NCBI RefSeq assembly: GCF_001042595.1
Contig: NZ_AP012326.1
Span: forward strand, 1,178,001-1,242,000
Length of the DNA stretch: 64,000 bases
DNA from: Bifidobacterium dentium JCM 1195 = DSM 20436
Lineage (GTDB): Bacteria; Actinomycetota; Actinomycetes; Actinomycetales; Bifidobacteriaceae
Direction: 5' to 3'
How positions within the stretch are numbered: the first letter of the stretch is position 1; every line of letters starts with the position of its first letter. Shown piece by piece: positions 44,387 to 54,900 of the stretch. Position numbers and translations under genes: made by a program. The notes beneath the pieces are model-generated. The model saw nothing but the letters and a program-made list of their open reading frames with translations. It did no database searches and was not told where the DNA came from.

Positions 44387-45631
44387 ATGAAGGTTGACAT
44401 CCTTTCCCGGGAATACCCACCGAAGGTGTACGGCGGCGCAGGCGTACATGCGGAAGAGCTTTCCAAGGTGCTGGCGGAACGTGTCGACGTGACCGTCCGT
44501 GCGTTCGACGGCCCGCGCGCCGAAGCCGATGTTCCCGCCATTCCCGGCGATGCCCCGAAAGGCTCGCTCACAGTCGTCGGCTATGACGTTCCGAAGGAAT
44601 TGGAAGGCGCCAATGGCGCGCTGAAGACCTTCGGCGTTGACTTGCAGATCGCCAATGACGTCGATGCCGACATCATCCACGCCCACACCTGGTATGCATG
44701 CCTGGCCGGCTATCTCGCCAAGATGCTGCATGGCACGCCGCTGGTCATCACCGCGCATTCGCTTGAACCGTTCCGCCCGTGGAAGCGTGAACAGCTCGGC
44801 GGCGGCTACAACCTGAGCTCCTGGGCCGAAAAGGACGCCTACGAGCATGCCGACCGTGTGATCGCCGTGTCCGCGGGCATGCGTGAGGACATCCTCACCG
44901 CCTATCCGAACCTCGACCCGGACAAGGTGGTCGTGGTACACAATGGCATCACCATGAGTCAGTTCGAAACCCCCGCCGACGACGATCCGGGTTGGAAGGT
45001 GTTCGAGCGCTATGACATTGACCGGAACAAGCCGACCCTGCTGTTCGTCGGCCGTATCACTAGGCAGAAGGGTTTGCCATACCTGCTTCAGGCGTTGCAC
45101 TTCGTCGATCCGGGCATTCAGATCGTGCTGTGCGCAGGTGCGCCGGACACTCCGGAGATCATGGAGGAGGTCAAGACGGCCTTCGCCAAGCTTGACGAGG
45201 AACGCGGCAATATCATCTGGATCGAGGAGATGCTGCCGAAGCCGGAACTGAACGCCCTTGAGCATGGCTGTGACGCGTTCATCTGCCCATCCATCTACGA
45301 GCCGCTCGGCATCGTGAACCTGGAGGCCATGGCATGCGGGCTGCCGGTCGTCGCCTCCGCCACCGGCGGCATTCCGGAAGTCGTCGTCGACGGCGAGACA
45401 GGCTATCTCGTGCCGGTCGACCAGTTGCATGACGGCACCGGTACCCCGACCAATCCGGACAAGTTCGTACATGATATGGCCGACGCCATCAACAGGATCA
45501 TGGCCGATCCGGAGAAGGCGAAGAAGATGGGACAGGCCGGCTATGAGCGTGCACGGGACCACTTCAGCTGGGAATCGATTGCCGACAAGACCGTCAAGGT
45601 CTACGAGGATGTGATTGCCGAACAGGAGTAG
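44387..45631 (+). CDS. glgA: Glycogen synthase (GT4, actinobacterial type)
   Basis: 414 residues. Starts MKVDILSREYPPKVYGGAGV, the classic start of the GT4 actinobacterial GlgA/GlgM group. The acceptor domain holds HTWYACLAGYLAKML and TAHSLEPFRPWK; the nucleotide-sugar domain has FVGRITRQKGLPYLL and the EPLGIVNLEAMACGLPVVAS donor motif. The enzyme extends alpha-1,4-glucan, or in some actinobacteria makes maltose 1-phosphate, from ADP-glucose. GAGGAG lies eight bases before the ATG. Followed by a terminator-like hairpin. Confidence 0.92.
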   Translation: MKVDILSREYPPKVYGGAGVHAEELSKVLAERVDVTVRAFDGPRAEADVPAIPGDAPKGSLTVVGYDVPKELEGANGALKTFGVDLQIANDVDADIIHAHTWYACLAGYLAKMLHGTPLVITAHSLEPFRPWKREQLGGGYNLSSWAEKDAYEHADRVIAVSAGMREDILTAYPNLDPDKVVVVHNGITMSQFETPADDDPGWKVFERYDIDRNKPTLLFVGRITRQKGLPYLLQALHFVDPGIQIVLCAGAPDTPEIMEEVKTAFAKLDEERGNIIWIEEMLPKPELNALEHGCDAFICPSIYEPLGIVNLEAMACGLPVVASATGGIPEVVVDGETGYLVPVDQLHDGTGTPTNPDKFVHDMADAINRIMADPEKAKKMGQAGYERARDHFSWESIADKTVKVYEDVIAEQE

Positions 45632-45681
45632 CCGCAAATCGCCGATCGGTCCATGACCGACAGGCAGACGCAGGCCATTCG

Positions 45682-45720
45682 ACGCCTCCCGCCATGCATT
45701 ATGCTGGCAGGAGGCGTTTC
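45682..45720 (+). terminator. glgA terminator
   Basis: ACGCCTCC (45682-45689) pairs with GGAGGCGT (45710-45717), with GCCA/TGGC inside and one mismatch between the two pairs. TTTC follows. Confidence 0.75.
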
Positions 45721-45782
45721 GCATATGCGATCATAGGATGATTATCATGGCGCAATCCTATGCAGAAGGAGAGGGAGAAAGC

Positions 45783-46634
45783 ATGGTCGAGCAGGACACG
45801 GCACTGAAACTTACTGACGTGGAATTTCGCCGCAACAGGCGCGTGATCCTCACCAAAGTCAATCTGGAAATCAAAAAAGGTGAGAAATGGGTGCTGTTCG
45901 GACCCAATGGCATCGGCAAATCCAGCCTGGTACAGATGATGAGCACTCGCGGATTCCCATCCTGCGGCACCGTCGACATCCTCGGCAACCGATTGGGCAA
46001 GGTCAACGTATTCTCCTACCGCAACCGCATCGGACTGAGCTCGGCCGAACTGGGGCGCGCGTTCCCTCCTCAGGAGGATCCGCTCGACGCTATCGTGACA
46101 GCGTTGACCGCCATCACCGGCCGTTGGCGTGACACCTACACTGATGAAGATTATGCCAAGGCGCGTTCCCTTATGCGCGAATTCGGTATCGAATACCTCG
46201 AAGGCAAGATGATGTTCAAGCTTTCGGAGGGCGAACGTACCCGTGTGCTCATCTGCCGTGCGCTGATGGCTGATCCGGATCTATTGATTCTGGACGAGCC
46301 GACCACCGGTCTCGATCTGGGCGGCCGTGAAATCGCGTTGCGCGCGTTGAGCCGTGTCGGCGCGGAGGAATCGGACCGTGCCGTGCTGCTGGTCACGCAC
46401 CGGCTTGAAGAGATTCCGCAGGGTTTTGACCATGTGGCGATTATGGGTCGCATCACCGGCAACGAGGCGGACGCCTATGCGGACAATGTGGCCGGTAACG
46501 ATCCGGCTCCGGGCACCATCGTGTATACGGGCGACCTGGAACATGGCTTCACTTCCGAGCGGCTGAGCCAGGTGTTCGGCCTTGATTTGAATGTGACCCA
46601 TGCGAACGGACGATGGAACGCCTACGCCGTATGA
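45783..46634 (+). CDS. Solo ABC-type ATPase
   Basis: 283 residues with a single ATPase domain and no permease next to it. Walker A is GPNGIGKSS (about 40-48), signature LSEGERTRVLICRAL and Walker B LLILDEPTTGLDL. It belongs to the ModF/PhoT-like single-domain cytosolic ATPases of unknown role. The ATG at 45783 has GAAGGAGAGGGAGAAAGC before it; a longer frame to 45738 is open but weaker. It is followed by trmI on the same strand. A partner membrane protein may lie elsewhere. Confidence 0.83.
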   Translation: MVEQDTALKLTDVEFRRNRRVILTKVNLEIKKGEKWVLFGPNGIGKSSLVQMMSTRGFPSCGTVDILGNRLGKVNVFSYRNRIGLSSAELGRAFPPQEDPLDAIVTALTAITGRWRDTYTDEDYAKARSLMREFGIEYLEGKMMFKLSEGERTRVLICRALMADPDLLILDEPTTGLDLGGREIALRALSRVGAEESDRAVLLVTHRLEEIPQGFDHVAIMGRITGNEADAYADNVAGNDPAPGTIVYTGDLEHGFTSERLSQVFGLDLNVTHANGRWNAYAV

Positions 46635-46709
46635 TGCCTTCGCCGTTGCGCGTGCGATAGCATGAGTAGTCGAAATCAGCTATGCATGAAGAACATGAAG
46701 GAGTGATTG

Positions 46710-47765
46710 ATGCGTCGAGGACCGCTTGAGGCCGGAGAGAAAGTGCAGTTTACGGACCGCAGGTCCAACAAGATCACCGACCAGCTCGTGCCGGGCGGCG
46801 TGACGCAGACCTCGCACGGCATCATCCTGCATGATGAGGTGATCGGACGGACGGAAGGCTCCGTAATCGTGACGGTCAGCGCCAAACGTGAGGCGCAGAT
46901 CAACCAGGACCATCCCGAACGCGACGCCAACAAGCCATGGAAGGGTACGCGTGCCATCGGCGGCTGGGAATTCGCCGTGATGCGTCCGCGGCTGGCCGAT
47001 TATGTGCTATCCATGCCGCGCGGCGCGCAGATCATGTATCCGAAGGACATTGCGCAGGTAATTCAGCTCGGCGACATCCGTTCCGGCATGAACGTGCTCG
47101 AATCCGGTGCGGGCTCGGGCGCCATGAGCATCAATCTGTTGGATGCGGTGGGGGAGGGCGGCAGGCTCACCACCATCGAGATGCGTTCGGAATTCGCGCG
47201 TGTGGCCGAAGCCAATGCCACGATCTATTTCGGCGGCCGCCCTGCTTGGTGGGATCTGAAAACCGGCGATTTCGATTCGGTTGCGGCCGGACTGCCGGAG
47301 CATTCCTTCGACCGCATCATGCTCGATATGCTTGACCCGTGGAACCGGCTCGAACAGGCATACCGCGTGATGGCACCAGGGGGTGTGCTCGTGGCATACG
47401 TGACCACCACTACGCAACTGAGCCGCATGGCCGAGGCGTTACGTGACGCGGGCTGTTGGACCGAACCGGACATTCAGGAGACGCTGGAACGCAACTGGAA
47501 GGCGCAGGGACTGGCGATTCGTCCCGACCATCAGATGATCGGACATACCGGTTTCCTGATGGTCTCGCGGGCCATGGCCCCTGGATTCCAGGCGTTGCGC
47601 AAACGTGACCGTGCCACGAAGGACACGACTACCGACATTGACTCACTGAGTGCCGAGGAACGCGCCGAACAGCTCGAGGATCTCGAGCTACGTGACATCT
47701 CCGACCGCAAGCTGCGTAAGGTGTTGCGTGACCTCGACGCGCAGGTGAACGCAATCGACGAATAA
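46710..47765 (+). CDS. trmI: tRNA (adenine-58-N1)-methyltransferase
   Basis: 351 residues. SAM-dependent enzyme that methylates A58 in the T-loop of tRNA. Signature: SGAGSGAMSINLLDAVGEGG (SAM loop, about 128-149), then the acidic IEMRSEFARVAEAN and the catalytic-region LDMLDPWNRLEQAYRVMAPGG. The C-terminal 60 residues are charged and coiled. The ATG at 46710 has AAGGAG seven bases upstream; a TTG directly before it is not needed. In actinobacteria the gene commonly lies near proteasome genes; here it is not. Confidence 0.92.
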   Translation: MRRGPLEAGEKVQFTDRRSNKITDQLVPGGVTQTSHGIILHDEVIGRTEGSVIVTVSAKREAQINQDHPERDANKPWKGTRAIGGWEFAVMRPRLADYVLSMPRGAQIMYPKDIAQVIQLGDIRSGMNVLESGAGSGAMSINLLDAVGEGGRLTTIEMRSEFARVAEANATIYFGGRPAWWDLKTGDFDSVAAGLPEHSFDRIMLDMLDPWNRLEQAYRVMAPGGVLVAYVTTTTQLSRMAEALRDAGCWTEPDIQETLERNWKAQGLAIRPDHQMIGHTGFLMVSRAMAPGFQALRKRDRATKDTTTDIDSLSAEERAEQLEDLELRDISDRKLRKVLRDLDAQVNAIDE

Positions 47766-47853
47766 TGCGCGGGTCTTGCCATGTGTTCTGCGACAATGGA
47801 AGATGCGACGGGTACCGTTGTAAGCCTGAACCGAAGATGGGGAGCATGCGACC

Positions 47854-48411
47854 ATGGGAACAAGCCTGAAGAAGGTTGCCAAAAAGGCCAAGGATTACAA
47901 GTATGTGTTGATGGTGATGCGTCACGCCAAGACCGAGCCATTTGGCAACGGTGGAGATGCCGGCCGTGAGCTCACCGACAAGGGGCGCAAACAGGCGAAG
48001 TCGGTGGCCAAGGGATTGGCGTCCTTCAAGCTGGTTCCGGATCGCATAGCATGTTCCAGTGCGACCCGTGCGCGCCAGACCTGCGACCGTATGCTCAAGG
48101 TGTTCGGCGATGACCCGAAGGTCGATTATCGGCAGAGTCTGTACGAAGGCGGCGTGCAATCCGTGTTCGACGAACTTGCGCAAACCAAGGAGAAACGCCG
48201 CGTACTGCTGATTCTCGGTCATGAACCGACCGTATCGATCGCATGCCAGTGGATTGCCAGCTCCGAATCCGATCCGACATTGCTCGATCTGTTGAATCTG
48301 GGCATGTCCCCAGCCTCGATCGCCGTGTTCGGTGCGGACGAGCCGTTCAACCAATGGCAGCTGCACAGCGGCGAACTCATCGCCCTGCTTACGGCCAAGG
48401 ATTTCGACTAG
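47854..48411 (+). CDS. Phosphohistidine phosphatase SixA-like
   Basis: 185 residues, histidine phosphatase superfamily. The catalytic RHG-type motif is MRHAKTEP with H24, and the second histidine is in LLILGHEPTVS (about H124). SixA removes phosphate from histidine in phosphorelay proteins in E. coli. The N-terminal 15 residues are lysine rich. A weak ribosome site (GGGAG, TGCGACC) precedes the ATG. The target here is unknown; no phosphorelay kinase is near. Stands alone with its own hairpin terminator. Confidence 0.86.
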   Translation: MGTSLKKVAKKAKDYKYVLMVMRHAKTEPFGNGGDAGRELTDKGRKQAKSVAKGLASFKLVPDRIACSSATRARQTCDRMLKVFGDDPKVDYRQSLYEGGVQSVFDELAQTKEKRRVLLILGHEPTVSIACQWIASSESDPTLLDLLNLGMSPASIAVFGADEPFNQWQLHSGELIALLTAKDFD

Positions 48412-48480
48412 GCCCGGGTTCATGGCGGGAGGACGACCATAACGGCTGGCGGGAACGGCTCCCTTACCGCTCTGCTTGGG

Positions 48481-48506
48481 CAGTGTTTCACGGCGGACAC
48501 TGTTTT
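48481..48506 (+). terminator. Terminator after the SixA-like gene
   Basis: CAGTGT (48481-48486) pairs with ACACTG (48497-48502) over ten bases, then TTTT. Confidence 0.75.
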
Positions 48507-48738
48507 GCACGTGGCTTGTCTTTTCGGACAAGAGACTGGTAAACCGAGTTGGAAGAATCCGGGGTCTCCTGAACGCCATGGCTTCCGTGACATAGCAGTA
48601 GGAAGTCGAGCATGTTTGGCGGCGAAGCTGACATATAAGGCTGGCTTATAACGACATTCAAATTTTCCTAATGCCTTATAGCAGGGCATTCTGTGATAGC
48701 TTGGGCGGGTTGCATTGTTCATGTCAGATGGAGGATTC
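48507..48738 (+). promoter_or_regulatory. Structured region upstream of metE
   Basis: With the terminator this gap is 327 bases and has no credible gene. CTTGTC-TTTTCG-GACAAG at 48515-48532 is a small hairpin. TATAAGGCTGGCTTATA at 48634-48650 is a 6-bp palindrome with a five-base centre, and a related half, CCTTATAG, is at about 48674-48681. ATGCC-N9-GGCAT at 48671-48689 is another pair. These are candidate sites for a methionine regulator. A SAM or cobalamin riboswitch was looked for and not seen. Confidence 0.5.
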
Positions 48739-51045
48739 ATGTCCGCTCTCACTTCCGTCTCCGGTTTTCCGCGCATCGGCCAAAACCGTGAGCTGAAGAA
48801 GATCATTGAAGCATATTGGAAGGGCAACGCCGCCCTTGATGAGGTGCGTGCCACCGCCAAGGAGCTGCGCGCCAAGCACTGGAAGTTGCAGCAGGCCGCA
48901 GGCGTCGATCTGATTCCCAGCAACGACTTCAGCTACTACGATCAGATGCTTGACACCGCCATTCTGCTGAACGTCATTCCGCAGCGCTACCAGCGTCTCG
49001 CCTTCGATAATCCGGAAGAGACCCTGTTCGCGATGGGTCGTGGCTACCAGGGCGACAAGGGCGACGTGACCGCCTTGCCGATGAAGAAGTGGTTTACCAC
49101 CAACTATCACTATCTTGTGCCGGAAGTCGATGCGGCCACCGATATCAAGCTCAACGGCACCAAGCCGTTCGACGAATTCAATGAAGCCAAGGAGCTTGGC
49201 GTCATCACCAAGCCGGTACTTATCGGTCCGTACACCTTCCTTAAGCTCGCCCGCAACCCGCAGGCCGAAGAACTCGAATACGACAAGGGCCTCGTGAACG
49301 CGGTTGCCGCGGTCTACGCCGAAATCATCTCCAAGTTCGCGGAGCTTGGCGCGGAATGGGTTCAAATCGACGAACCGTACCTCGTACTCGACAAGGAACC
49401 GGGCGACGTAGAACTGTTCAAATCCCTGTATGCCAAGATCCTGCCCGCCCGCGAAGGCAAGATCAAGATCCTGCTCAACACGTACTTCGGTCACATTGCC
49501 GATGTCTATGAAACCGTCAACCTGCTCGGCTTCGACGGCATCGGTCTTGACCTCAACGAAGGCAAGGACGAAAACCTCGCTGCCGTCGAACAGTACGGCG
49601 TAGCGGAAGATACCACTCTCTTCGCCGGCGTGGTCAATGGGCGCAACATCTGGCGCAACAACTATGCCGTGAGCCTCGGCCTGGTCGATGCCCTGAAGAA
49701 GGTCACCGACAACGTGGCCGTCTCCACCGCCAGTTCCTTGCTGCATGTGCCGTTCAGCACCGAAGGCGAGGACGGTCTCGCCGACGAGGTGCGCAGGCAT
49801 TTCGCCTTCGCCGTCGAAAAACTTGATGAGCTGCACGAAGTTGCCGTGCTCGCCGACGCCAGCGAAGACGAGAAAAAGGCCTCCGCCGAACTCAAGGCCA
49901 ATCAGGCGCTTTTTGATGGCACCCGCGTCGCCGTCGATCAGGCCGTAGCCGATCGACTCGCCGCACTGAACGCCGACGATTTCGTTCGTCAGCCGGCCCG
50001 CGCCGAGCGTCAGAAGGAACAGCGTGAGGCCCTCGGCCTGCCGCTATTGCCGACCACCACCATCGGCTCCTTCCCACAGACCAAGGAAGTGCGTGCCGAA
50101 CGCGCCAAGCTGCGTAAGGGCGAAATCACCAAGGCCGAATACGACGACTTCATGAAGTCACAGATCGACGCCTGCATCAGGCATCAGGAGGATCTCGGAC
50201 TCGACGTGCTCGTCCACGGCGAATTCGAGCGTAACGACATGGTCGAATACTTCGGCCAGAACCTCAACGGATTCCTGTTCACCAAGAACGCCTGGGTGCA
50301 GTCCTATGGCACCCGTTGCGTCAAGCCTCCGATCGTGTGGGGCGATGTGTCCCGCGCCAACCCGATCACCGTGGAGTGGAGCTCCTACGCGCAATCCCGC
50401 ACCGACCACGTGATGAAGGGTATGCTCACCGGCCCGGTGACCATCCTCAACTGGTCTTGGCCGCGCGAGGACATCACCCACGAACAGCAGACCCAGCAGC
50501 TCGCGCTCGCCATCCGTGACGAAGTGCTCGATCTTGAGGCTGCCGGTATCAAGGTCATCCAGATCGATGAGGCCGCGTTGCGCGAAAAGTTGCCGTTGCG
50601 TAAGACCGACTGGCATAAGAAATACCTCGACTGGGCCATTCCGGCATTCCGTCTGGTGCACTCCGCCGTCAAGCCGACCACACAGATCCACACCCACATG
50701 TGCTATTCGGAGTTCAACGACATCATCAAGGACATCGATGCCATGGACGCCGACGTAATCTCCTTCGAAGCCTCTCGAGGCGATCTTGTGGTGCTCGATG
50801 CCATTCACGACGCCAGCTTCGAAACCGAAGCCGGTCCAGGCGTTTACGACATCCACTCGCCGCGCATCCCGTCCGAACAGGAGATCGAGGAACGAATCCA
50901 TGAGATCCTCAAGAAGATGGATGTCGAAAAGGTGTGGATCAATCCGGACTGCGGCCTGAAGACCCGCGGCAACGCCGAAACTTGGCCGAGCCTCGAACAT
51001 CTTGTGACCGCGGCCAAGGCCGTACGCGCCAAGCTCGCCAGGTAA
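48739..51045 (+). CDS. metE: Cobalamin-independent methionine synthase
   Basis: 768 residues. MetE methylates homocysteine with methyltetrahydrofolate polyglutamate as donor, with zinc. The N-terminal half begins [20 protein letters not shown]. The C-terminal catalytic half has the zinc ligands in HTHMCYSEF (about 653-660) and DCGLKTRG (about 735). The Asp-Glu pair near [15 protein letters not shown] is conserved. ATG at 48739 has TGGAGG five bases upstream. metF follows 15 bases later, so the two are cotranscribed and supply and use the methyl donor. Confidence 0.96.
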   Translation: MSALTSVSGFPRIGQNRELKKIIEAYWKGNAALDEVRATAKELRAKHWKLQQAAGVDLIPSNDFSYYDQMLDTAILLNVIPQRYQRLAFDNPEETLFAMGRGYQGDKGDVTALPMKKWFTTNYHYLVPEVDAATDIKLNGTKPFDEFNEAKELGVITKPVLIGPYTFLKLARNPQAEELEYDKGLVNAVAAVYAEIISKFAELGAEWVQIDEPYLVLDKEPGDVELFKSLYAKILPAREGKIKILLNTYFGHIADVYETVNLLGFDGIGLDLNEGKDENLAAVEQYGVAEDTTLFAGVVNGRNIWRNNYAVSLGLVDALKKVTDNVAVSTASSLLHVPFSTEGEDGLADEVRRHFAFAVEKLDELHEVAVLADASEDEKKASAELKANQALFDGTRVAVDQAVADRLAALNADDFVRQPARAERQKEQREALGLPLLPTTTIGSFPQTKEVRAERAKLRKGEITKAEYDDFMKSQIDACIRHQEDLGLDVLVHGEFERNDMVEYFGQNLNGFLFTKNAWVQSYGTRCVKPPIVWGDVSRANPITVEWSSYAQSRTDHVMKGMLTGPVTILNWSWPREDITHEQQTQQLALAIRDEVLDLEAAGIKVIQIDEAALREKLPLRKTDWHKKYLDWAIPAFRLVHSAVKPTTQIHTHMCYSEFNDIIKDIDAMDADVISFEASRGDLVVLDAIHDASFETEAGPGVYDIHSPRIPSEQEIEERIHEILKKMDVEKVWINPDCGLKTRGNAETWPSLEHLVTAAKAVRAKLAR

Positions 51046-51060
51046 GGTGCAAAGCATCCC

Positions 51061-51900
51061 ATGCATTCACCACTGTTTTCGCTTGAGGTATTCCCGCCGA
51101 AGCGAACCTCCCCTGTAGGCACCATCTACGACACATTGGATGGCCTGCAGGGGCTGGATCCCGATTTCATTTCCGTGACCTACGGTACCGGCAGATCGTC
51201 CGACCGGACGCTCACCGCGCGCATTGCGCATACCGTGAGCGAATACGGCATACCCTGTGTGGCCCACCTGACCGCACAGTACCTCAATAAGGATGATGTC
51301 GATCAGGCACTCGACATGTTTGACGAAGCCAAGGTTTCCGGCGTGCTCGCCCTGCGTGGCGATCGCGTGGAAGGTGCCGAACCGGCCGGCGTCTTTGAGC
51401 ACGCCAGCGATCTGGCTGCCTACATTCGCGAGGAACGTCCGAATCTCAAGATCTACGGAGCCTGCTATCCGGAGAAGCACCCGCAGTCGGCCACGCTGGA
51501 AGATGACATCGACAATCTCAAGAAAAAGGTCGATGCCGGCGTCACGCACCTTATCTCGCAGCTGTTCTACGACAATGAGGATTTTCTACGCTTTCTCGAC
51601 AAGGTGCGTGCGGTCGGAATCGAGATACCGATCGAGGCCGGCATCATGCCGGTGATGAACGCCAAATCCGTGCGTCGCATGGCCGGAATCTGCCAGTCTC
51701 GCGTACCGGAGAAGCTGGAAGTCATGCTAGACAAGTGGGGCGGCGACAATGCCGTACTCAAGGAGGCCGGCATCGCCTACGCCTCCGAGCAGATCAGCGA
51801 TCTGGTGGCGCGTGGCGTTGACGGTGTGCACCTGTATACGATGAACCACCCTTGCGTCAGCAGACGCATCTGGTCCAACGTCAAACCATTTTTCGTCTGA
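51061..51900 (+). CDS. metF: Methylenetetrahydrofolate reductase
   Basis: 279 residues, TIM-barrel flavoenzyme that makes 5-methyltetrahydrofolate for MetE. Family text: FSLEVFPPKRTSPVG, SVTYGTGRSSDRT, HLTAQYLNKDDV and LISQLFYDNEDF. The length is near the E. coli enzyme. No strong ribosome site precedes the ATG (TAAGGTG lies about 14 bases upstream), so it may depend on coupling with metE. A stable terminator follows. Confidence 0.94.
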   Translation: MHSPLFSLEVFPPKRTSPVGTIYDTLDGLQGLDPDFISVTYGTGRSSDRTLTARIAHTVSEYGIPCVAHLTAQYLNKDDVDQALDMFDEAKVSGVLALRGDRVEGAEPAGVFEHASDLAAYIREERPNLKIYGACYPEKHPQSATLEDDIDNLKKKVDAGVTHLISQLFYDNEDFLRFLDKVRAVGIEIPIEAGIMPVMNAKSVRRMAGICQSRVPEKLEVMLDKWGGDNAVLKEAGIAYASEQISDLVARGVDGVHLYTMNHPCVSRRIWSNVKPFFV

Positions 51901-51923
51901 CGCCAGACGATGCAACAAACACG

Positions 51924-51956
51924 AGGGGCGGTCGCGAGCATTTCGCGACCGCCCCT
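51924..51956 (+). terminator. metEF terminator
   Basis: A perfect 14-bp GC-rich stem (51924-51937 with 51943-51956) and a five-base loop GCATT. No T run follows. Confidence 0.8.
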
Positions 51957-51972
51957 ACGTCATTGCCGACGC

Positions 51973-51985
51973 TATATTAAATACC
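51973..51985 (+). promoter_or_regulatory. Leaderless promoter of glnE
   Basis: TATATT at 51973-51978 is a good -10, and the ATG at 51986 is only eight bases later. There is no ribosome site before the ATG, so transcription should start at or next to the A of ATG, giving a leaderless message. Confidence 0.6.
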
Positions 51986-54900
51986 ATGGGTTCTATGCAA
52001 CATACGTTTGGAGTGCGCGAGCTGATTCGTGCCGGACTGCAGGATCTCGACAGAGCACGCGAGCTCCTGCAGGAACTGCAGGACAATGGCGTAAGCGACG
52101 ATCGGCTGCAATCGTTGATGGCTACGTTGGAACATTCCTGCGACCCCGACGTGGCGCTACGTAATCTCATCGATATCATCAAAGCATTGCAGAGCCAAGG
52201 CAGAAGGTTCGACGACATCGTAACGAGCGGAGAGGGTCTTACCCGGCTTGTCACCGTGCTCGGCGTTTCCGACGAAATGGGCAAGCTCATGCGCTTCAGG
52301 CCCGAACTGGTCGCAGCCGCCGCCAATGACGCTTGCGAAAGCCACCTGTACAATCACGCACAACGGCGCGCGCATGTACTCGAAGCGGTAGGAGCCGACC
52401 CGCAGGAATCCGCCATGCCCAAGGCCAGTCTGCCCCTGTCGGAGGCGGCGACGGCATTGCGGCAAACCTATCGCAAGCAACTGGCGGCCATCATGGCACA
52501 GGATGCCATGGAAACCGATCCCACCACCATTCAGCCGCGTATCAGCCAGGAACTGTCCGACCTGGCCGACGCGGCGCTCGAAGGCGCGCTCGCCATCGCC
52601 CGTAACGAGATTGAGGGCAGCGAGCATGTACGTTTCACCATCATCGGCATGGGTAAGCTCGGCGCGCAGGAGTTGAACTACGTTTCCGATGTGGATCTCA
52701 TTTACGTGGTCGAACCAGCCGATCCCGATACCAACGGCATGACGCTTAATCGTATCGGCACCAAACTGGCCACTACCCTACAGCGCGTATGCCAGTCGGT
52801 GATCATGGGCGTAGCCGAACCGACTCTGTGGCAGATCGACGGTGGATTGCGACCCGAAGGCAAGGACGGTCCGCTCGTTCGCAGACTCGAATCGCACGAG
52901 GCATACTACGAGCAGTGGGCGGAGAACTGGGAATTCCAGGCGTTGCTCAAGGCGCGACCCGTCGCGGGCGATCCCGAGCTCGGCAAGGCTTATATGGACA
53001 TGACCCGGCCGTTCGTATGGACCGCATCCAAACGTGACAACTTCGTCTATGACTGTCAGCAAATGCGCAAACGAGTCGAAGACCTTATTCCGGCACCGCT
53101 CAAAGATCGTGAGATCAAGCTTGGTCGCGGAGGTCTGCGTGATGTGGAATTCACCGTGCAGATGCTCCAGCTCGTGCATGGTCGTTCCGACGAATCGCTG
53201 CGTACCCGCTCCACCTTGGAATCGTTGCAGGCGCTGGCCGATGGTGGGTACGTGTCGCGCAAGCAGGCAAAAAAACTTTCCTGGGACTATCGCTTCGAAC
53301 GAGTGATGGAACACCGGCAGCAAATGTGGGCCCTGAAACGCACGCATCTGTTCCCGGATCTTGGCAACGCCGGTCTCGGCGGCATCGAGCGCAAGCGTGA
53401 CGTCGATGTGGATGCGTTGAACCGGAATCTCGAATTGCGCAGGCTCGCGCGTGCCTTCCACCTGCATCCGGAAGAACTTGTCGACAAATACGACGAGACC
53501 CGCCGCGAAGTACGCCACCTGCACATGGACATCTACTATCGCCCGATGTTACCGATCAATGCCGGCTTGGATGACGAGCAGGTCGAACTGTCGGAGAAGG
53601 CCGCACACGAGCGTTTCGAATCCATAGGATTCGCCGACGCCGACGCCGCCATGCGCCACGTCGTAGCGCTTACCGCCGGTATATCCCGTGCCGCAAAGAT
53701 CAACCGGATCCTGCTCCCGGCTGTGCTGCAGTGGCTTGGAGAAGGGCAGAATCCCGACATGGGCCTGCTCAACTGGCGCAAGCTCGAAGAGAACTTCGGC
53801 ACGGAAAGCGAATACCTCGGATTCCTGCGCGATTCGCCATCCGCGGCGCAACGCCTGTGCCATGTGCTTTCAAATTCCCGGTTTCTCGGCGACACGCTCA
53901 ACAAATCGGTCGAATCGGTTACCTGGCTCGGCAACGATGAGGAACTCAAACCCCGTACGCGTGAAAGCCTTGACATTCAGACCAAGGCCGCACTGGAACG
54001 TAATGCAGGCAGCATCAACGATTTCGCGAATTCGGTACGTGTCATGCGCAGGCATGAGATCGAACGCATCGGCCTGGCTTGGATGAGCGGCGTGACCGAC
54101 GACGCGACTTCGTTGGCCGGCATGACCGACGTGTATGACGCCATCATCGAGGCGTCGTTGCGGTGGGCTATCCGCCATCAGCTTGACGAAATGCGGTTTG
54201 ATGAAGCGCCGGCCGCAATCGCCGTCATCGGCATGGGCCGTTACGGCGGCAGGGAGGTGAATTTCAGCTCCGACGCCGACGTGATCATCATCTACCGTCC
54301 GACCGAAGAGGCTGACGATGGTCAAGCCAACCTATTCGCGCGCAAGGTGCAAGAGGATTTGCGTGCCATCCTGCAAGGTCCTACCACCTTCGAGCCGAAG
54401 ATCGAGCTCGACATGGACCTGCGCCCGGAAGGCAAGAACGGCCCATTGGTACGCTCCTACGCATCGTGCGAGGAGTACTACCGTTCATGGGCCAGCACGT
54501 GGGAGCATCAGGCGCTGTTGCGTGCCCGCCATGCCGCCGGTGACGTCGCACTGGCCGAGGATTTTCTTGTCAACATTGCCAATCCGCTGCGCTATCCGAA
54601 GACGGATCCGACCGAAACGCAAATCGCCGAAATCCGTAAGCTCAAGGCTCGCATGGAGGCTGAACGCCTACCGCGCGGCGTGCGTAGGGAGCGCCATCTG
54701 AAACTTGGCAAAGGCGGTCTGTCCGACGTGGAGTGGACCATTCAGCTATTGCAGCTGCAACATGCGGGGGAGAATGCGAACCTGTGCGTCAACGGCACGT
54801 TGGAAGCGCTTGACGAGCTGGAACGTCGCAGGTTGATTGACGCCGGAGATGCCGTCATATTACGCAAGGCGTGGCGCATGTGCACCGCGGCCCGCAACGG

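Noticed and set aside
48507..48738. SAM or cobalamin riboswitch before metE
   Set aside because: None of the conserved boxes I know for these families is present; only short palindromes are seen.
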